9,804 nt of DNA from Lachnospiraceae bacterium (lineage in GTDB: Bacteria; Bacillota; Clostridia; Lachnospirales; Lachnospiraceae): positions 1-9,804 of the forward strand of contig JAAWLS010000063.1 of NCBI GenBank assembly GCA_022798035.1. The letters run 5' to 3'. Below are positions 6,182-9,804 of the stretch, piece after piece. Within the stretch, counting starts at the first letter, position 1, and every line of letters starts with the position of its first letter. The position numbers and the translations under genes were made by a program. Below the pieces are notes generated by a model, which made no database searches, had not been told where the DNA came from, and worked only from the letters and a program-made list of their open reading frames with translations.

Positions 6182-6188
6182 AAAAGAA

Positions 6189-8111
6189 ATGGCGGAGAAT
6201 CAGGAATACGGCGCCGGAAGTATTACGGTGCTGGAAGGACTGGAAGCAGTCAGAAAACGGCCGGGCATGTATATTGGAAGTGTGTCCCGAAAAGGCCTGA
6301 ATCATTTGATTTATGAAATTGTAGATAATTCTGTGGATGAGCATCTCGCAGGATTTTGTGATACCATAAATGTCACTCTGGAGGCAGACGGTTCCTGCAC
6401 TGTGGAGGACAACGGCCGGGGGATTCCAGTGGGAATGCATGAGAAAGGCATGTCTGCGGCCCGTCTGGTGTTTACCACCCTTCACGCGGGAGGAAAATTT
6501 GACAATGACGTCTACAAGACCAGCGGCGGACTTCACGGGGTAGGTTCTTCTGTGGTAAATGCATTGTCCACCTATTTAGATTTGGAAGTATATTCGGAAG
6601 GGAAAGTTCATCACGACAGATATGAGAGAGGCAATCCGGTTCTGGAGCTGCAGCAGGGACTGCTTCCGGTGACTGGCAGGACAAAGAAAACCGGAACCAG
6701 AATCAATTTCCTGCCGGATGGGGAAATATTTGAAAAGACGCGTTTCAAGGAGGAGGACGTCAAGAGTCGTCTTCATGAGACTGCTTACCTGAATCCTAGG
6801 CTTACCATTGTGTATGAGGACAGAAGAGGTGAGGAGACAGAACATATTGAATTTCATGAGGAAGAGGGAATCAGCGGTTTTGTGAAGGAACTGAACAAGA
6901 AGGCGGAAGCTGTCCATGATGTGGTGTATTTCAAAGGGGAGAGCGAGGGAATCACCGTGGAGGCAGCGTTTCAATACATCAATGAATTTCACGAAAATGT
7001 GCTGGGATTCTGCAACAATATTTACAATGCGGAAGGCGGCGCTCATCTGACCGGATTTAAGACCGTGTTCACTACGGTAATCAACAATTACGCCAGAGAA
7101 CTGGGGATTTTGAAAGAAAAAGATTCCAATTTCACGGGAGCGGACGTGAGAAACGGGCTGACGGCTGTCATTTCCATCAAACATCCTGCGCCGCGGTTTG
7201 AAGGGCAGACAAAGACGAAACTGGACAACCAGGACGCGGCCCGTGTCACCAGTAAAGTGACCGGAGAGGAAATTCAGCTGTATTTTGACAAAAATCTGGA
7301 GAACCTGAAAAAAATTATTTCCTGCGCAGAGAAGGCGGCTAAGATTCGCAAAACAGAGGAAAAGGCCAAGACAAATCTGCTGACGAAACAGAAATTTTCT
7401 TTTGATTCCAATGGAAAACTGGCGAACTGTGAGAGCAGGGATGCCTCTCAATGTGAAATTTTCATTGTGGAGGGAGATTCGGCAGGAGGCTCAGCCAAGA
7501 CCGCCCGGGACAGAAATTATCAGGCCATTCTGCCTATCCGTGGCAAAATTTTAAATGTGGAGAAGGCCAGTATCGACAAAGTGCTGGCCAACGCAGAGAT
7601 TAAGACTATGATTAATGCTTTCGGATGCGGTTTTTCCGAAGGGTACGGCAATGATTTTGACATTTCGAAACTGCGCTATGACAAGATTATCATTATGGCT
7701 GATGCGGATGTGGACGGCGCCCATATTTCAACGCTGTTGCTGACACTGTTTTACCGGTTTATGCCGGAACTGATTTTTGAGGGACATATTTACGTCGCCA
7801 TGCCGCCGCTGTACAAGGCCATTCCCTCCAAAGGACAGGAGGAATACCTCTATGATGATATTGCTCTGGAGAAATACCGCAGACGCCACAAAGGCCCTTT
7901 CACCCTGCAGCGATACAAAGGTTTGGGAGAAATGGACGCAGAGCAGCTCTGGGAGACGACGCTGAATCCGGAAACCCGTATTTTGAAACGAGTAGAAATT
8001 GAGGACGCCAGAATGGCCTCGGATGTGACGGAAATGCTGATGGGAACAGAGGTTCCACCTCGCCGGGAGTTTATCCACGAGCATGCCCATGACGCGGAGC
8101 TGGACGTATAA
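6189..8111 (+). CDS. parE: Type IIA DNA topoisomerase subunit B (topoisomerase IV ParE / gyrase GyrB type)
   Basis: The 640-residue ATPase subunit drives strand passage with its partner encoded just downstream. The GHKL ATPase has catalytic E43 and N47 (EIVDNSVDE), D74 in EDNGRGIP, and GGLHGVG (113-119). The transducer domain has the QTK loop with K342 (EGQTKTK). The TOPRIM domain has E428 (EGDSAGG), PIRGK (449-453) and DADVDG (505-510, metal-binding aspartates). The C-terminal RYKGLGEM is present. The absence of the roughly 170-residue proteobacterial GyrB insert and the length are normal for Firmicutes. Whether it is ParE or a second GyrB is not certain. No dnaA, recF or gyrase neighbourhood is present, and KTSGGLHGVG reads ParE-like, while DADVDGAH is more GyrB-like. 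The DADVDGAHIS segment has serine where GyrB usually has arginine. Start ATG 6189 gives the typical MAENQEYGAGSITVLEGLEA beginning. Confidence 0.9.
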   Translation: MAENQEYGAGSITVLEGLEAVRKRPGMYIGSVSRKGLNHLIYEIVDNSVDEHLAGFCDTINVTLEADGSCTVEDNGRGIPVGMHEKGMSAARLVFTTLHAGGKFDNDVYKTSGGLHGVGSSVVNALSTYLDLEVYSEGKVHHDRYERGNPVLELQQGLLPVTGRTKKTGTRINFLPDGEIFEKTRFKEEDVKSRLHETAYLNPRLTIVYEDRRGEETEHIEFHEEEGISGFVKELNKKAEAVHDVVYFKGESEGITVEAAFQYINEFHENVLGFCNNIYNAEGGAHLTGFKTVFTTVINNYARELGILKEKDSNFTGADVRNGLTAVISIKHPAPRFEGQTKTKLDNQDAARVTSKVTGEEIQLYFDKNLENLKKIISCAEKAAKIRKTEEKAKTNLLTKQKFSFDSNGKLANCESRDASQCEIFIVEGDSAGGSAKTARDRNYQAILPIRGKILNVEKASIDKVLANAEIKTMINAFGCGFSEGYGNDFDISKLRYDKIIIMADADVDGAHISTLLLTLFYRFMPELIFEGHIYVAMPPLYKAIPSKGQEEYLYDDIALEKYRRRHKGPFTLQRYKGLGEMDAEQLWETTLNPETRILKRVEIEDARMASDVTEMLMGTEVPPRREFIHEHAHDAELDV

Positions 8112-8127
8112 ACATAGATTAGGCAAT

Positions 8128-8162
8128 TGTGAAACGCAGTATTTTTAAGATTTCACAGTTTC
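8128..8162 (+). other. Hairpin in the gap between the two topoisomerase genes
   Basis: TGTGAAA (8128-8134) and TTTCACA (8151-8157) can pair with a 16-base loop. GAAAC (8131-8135) can instead pair with GTTTC (8158-8162), so two overlapping alternative stems exist. There is no T-run after either, so the genes are probably still co-transcribed, with possible uneven expression of the subunits. Confidence 0.4.
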
Positions 8163-8201
8163 GCAGCTGTCTGTCAGTATAGAGAACAGAAAGGAAATAC
8201 C

Positions 8202-9804
8202 ATGCAGGAGAAGGAACAGATTATCCGAACAGAATATTCGGAGTTAATGCAGAAATCATATATTGATTATGCCATGAGCGTTATCATTGCTAGAGCGCTG
8301 CCGGACGTGCGTGACGGATTGAAGCCGGTGCAGCGCAGAACACTTTACGATATGTATGAGCTGGGCATCCGCTATGACAGACCTTACCGAAAATGTGCCC
8401 GTATCGTGGGAGACACCATGGGTAAATATCATCCTCATGGAGACAGCTCAATTTATGAGGCGTTAGTAGTGATGGCCCAGGATTTTAAAAAAGGACTGCC
8501 TTTGGTGGACGGCCACGGCAATTTTGGCTCCATCGAGGGGGATGGGGCAGCGGCTATGCGTTACACGGAGGCCAGACTGCAGAAGATTACCCAGGAGGCA
8601 TATCTGGCAGATTTGGATAAAGATGTGGTGGATTTTGCACCCAATTTTGACGAGACAGAGAAAGAGCCTTCCGTGCTTCCGGTGAAAGTGCCTAATCTGC
8701 TTATCAATGGAGCCGAGGGAATCGCAGTGGGAATGGCTACCAGCATTCCGCCCCATAATTTTTCGGAGGTGATTGACGGGGTCAAAGCCTACATGAAGAA
8801 TCCGGATATCACTACAGAAGAGATGATGAAATATATCAAAGGACCGGATTTTCCCACTGGCGGAATTGTGGTGAATCAGTCGGATTTGCAGAATATTTAT
8901 GAGACTGGAGCCGGTAAAATCAAGGTAAGAGGCAGAGTGAAGGTGGAGCAGGGCAAAGGCGGCAGACAGCGTCTTGTCATCACGGAGATTCCCTACACCA
9001 TGGTGGGGGCCAATATCGGGAAATTTCTGATGGATGTCTATCATCTGGTGGAGACGAAGAAGACAAACGATATTGTGGACATTTCCAATCAGTCCTCCAA
9101 GGAGGGAATCCGCATTGTGCTGGAGTTAAAAAAGGGAGCGGATGTGGACAATCTCTGCAACATGCTTTATAAAAAGACCAGGCTGGAGGACACATTTGGA
9201 GTCAACATGCTGGCAGTGGCGGAGGGAAGGCCGGAGACTATGGGGATAGTGCCCATTATCCGCCATCATGTGAATTTCCAGTATGAACTTGCCACCAGAA
9301 AGTATAAGACGCTGCTGGCTAAAGAGCTGGACAAAAAAGAAGTCCAGGAAGGTCTCATCAAGGCATGTGACGTGATTGATTTGATTATTGAAATTCTCCG
9401 GGGTTCCAAAAATATCAAAGATGCCAAGGACTGTCTGATGAATGGAAATACAGAAAAGATTACGTTCCGCTACAAAGGTTCAGAAGCGGATGCAAAGCAG
9501 CTGTGTTTTACGGAGCGTCAGGCGTCGGCCATTCTGGAGATGCGTCTGTACAAGTTGATTGGACTGGAAATTGAAGCGCTGATGAAAGAGCATGAGACCA
9601 CCCTTTCCAATATTGCAAAGTATGAGGAAATTCTGGGCAGCCGGACAGCTATGGCTAAAGTAATTATCAAAGAGCTGAACCATTTTCAGAAAGAATACGG
9701 AACAGATAGAAAGACTTCCATTGAAAATGCCAAAGAGGCAGTCTATGAGGAAAAGAAGATAGAAGAGATGATGGTTGTGGTATTGATGGACCGGTTTGGC
9801 TATG
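8202..9804 (+). CDS. parC: Type IIA DNA topoisomerase subunit A (topoisomerase IV ParC / gyrase GyrA type), 3' end outside the window
   Basis: The DNA breakage-reunion subunit, with the first 534 codons present and still open at the right edge. The ATG at 8202 follows AAGGAAA (8191-8197). The winged-helix region contains [20 protein letters not shown], the catalytic dyad R120-Y121 ([10 protein letters not shown]; tyrosine forms the covalent DNA link) and the quinolone pocket [10 protein letters not shown]. The serine (S82) and acidic (E86) positions that contact quinolones are in susceptible-type form. GHGNFGS and glutamate at position 86 are ParC-like, although glutamate also occurs in Gram-positive GyrA. 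The segment after E86 reads ALVVMAQ rather than the usual VRMAQ. The tower and coiled-coil region extend to the edge ([13 protein letters not shown]). The C-terminal domain, where a GyrA box would distinguish gyrase from topo IV, is outside. It lies 90 bases after its partner gene and is probably co-transcribed with it. Confidence 0.9.
   Translation, partial: MQEKEQIIRTEYSELMQKSYIDYAMSVIIARALPDVRDGLKPVQRRTLYDMYELGIRYDRPYRKCARIVGDTMGKYHPHGDSSIYEALVVMAQDFKKGLPLVDGHGNFGSIEGDGAAAMRYTEARLQKITQEAYLADLDKDVVDFAPNFDETEKEPSVLPVKVPNLLINGAEGIAVGMATSIPPHNFSEVIDGVKAYMKNPDITTEEMMKYIKGPDFPTGGIVVNQSDLQNIYETGAGKIKVRGRVKVEQGKGGRQRLVITEIPYTMVGANIGKFLMDVYHLVETKKTNDIVDISNQSSKEGIRIVLELKKGADVDNLCNMLYKKTRLEDTFGVNMLAVAEGRPETMGIVPIIRHHVNFQYELATRKYKTLLAKELDKKEVQEGLIKACDVIDLIIEILRGSKNIKDAKDCLMNGNTEKITFRYKGSEADAKQLCFTERQASAILEMRLYKLIGLEIEALMKEHETTLSNIAKYEEILGSRTAMAKVIIKELNHFQKEYGTDRKTSIENAKEAVYEEKKIEEMMVVVLMDRFGY

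Noticed and set aside
6153..6188. GTG 6153 as the start of the topoisomerase B subunit
   Set aside because: The GGAGGG site at 6176-6181 clearly serves ATG 6189, and the extra residues are not typical of the family.
6576..7451. Minus-strand open frame of 291 codons opposite the topoisomerase B subunit
   Set aside because: It is a shadow of a certain gene and has no independent evidence.
1..9804. CRISPR arrays, tRNA or rRNA genes, riboswitches
   Set aside because: No regularly spaced repeats, no tRNA cloverleaf-like sequence and no conserved rRNA or riboswitch core were seen on either strand.

Overview
The window looks like a chromosomal stretch from a low-to-moderate GC Firmicute, most likely a Clostridia member of the Lachnospiraceae type. 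The evidence is the gene order (PDZ/radical-SAM DUF512 protein, then der, then plsY), the strong AGGAG-type ribosome binding sites, TTG and GTG starts, and a consensus sigma-A promoter carrying Gram-positive-type LexA boxes. No species can be named. All supported genes lie on the + strand.

Layout. Positions 1-170 hold the right end of an IS3-family insertion sequence with the last codons of its DDE transposase. It abuts a decayed C-terminal fragment of a family-5 oligopeptide-binding lipoprotein (171-826), which has a frameshift near 340 and an acidic tail built from 27-bp tandem repeats. A hairpin at 845-877 insulates this remnant. Then comes the least explained part, 907-1457. A perfect TTGACA-17-TATAAT promoter is overlapped by two LexA-like operators, followed by a small frameshifted gene (979-1237), a 36-residue single-helix membrane peptide (1244-1354) and a terminator. 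It reads as an SOS-inducible small-protein operon.

Positions 1568-5016 hold a housekeeping cluster: a DUF512 putative FeS/radical-SAM protein, the ribosome-assembly GTPase Der, and the acyltransferase PlsY, which starts one base after the der stop. A large two-part palindrome (5036-5088) and a strong terminator (5120-5148) close this unit. A stand-alone cytoplasmic Ser/Thr kinase follows (5206-6042). The window ends with a complete B subunit (6189-8111) and a partial A subunit (8202 to the window edge) of a type IIA DNA topoisomerase. These two form one heterotetrameric enzyme and are probably co-transcribed. Absence of dnaA/recF nearby and some sequence features favour topoisomerase IV or a second gyrase-like pair, but gyrase versus topo IV is not settled here.

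Functionally the right-hand part serves core functions: ribosome assembly, phospholipid synthesis and DNA topology. The left-hand part (1-1460) is accessory, with an IS scar, pseudogene decay and a damage-responsive small-protein locus. That locus is the best candidate for something undescribed.
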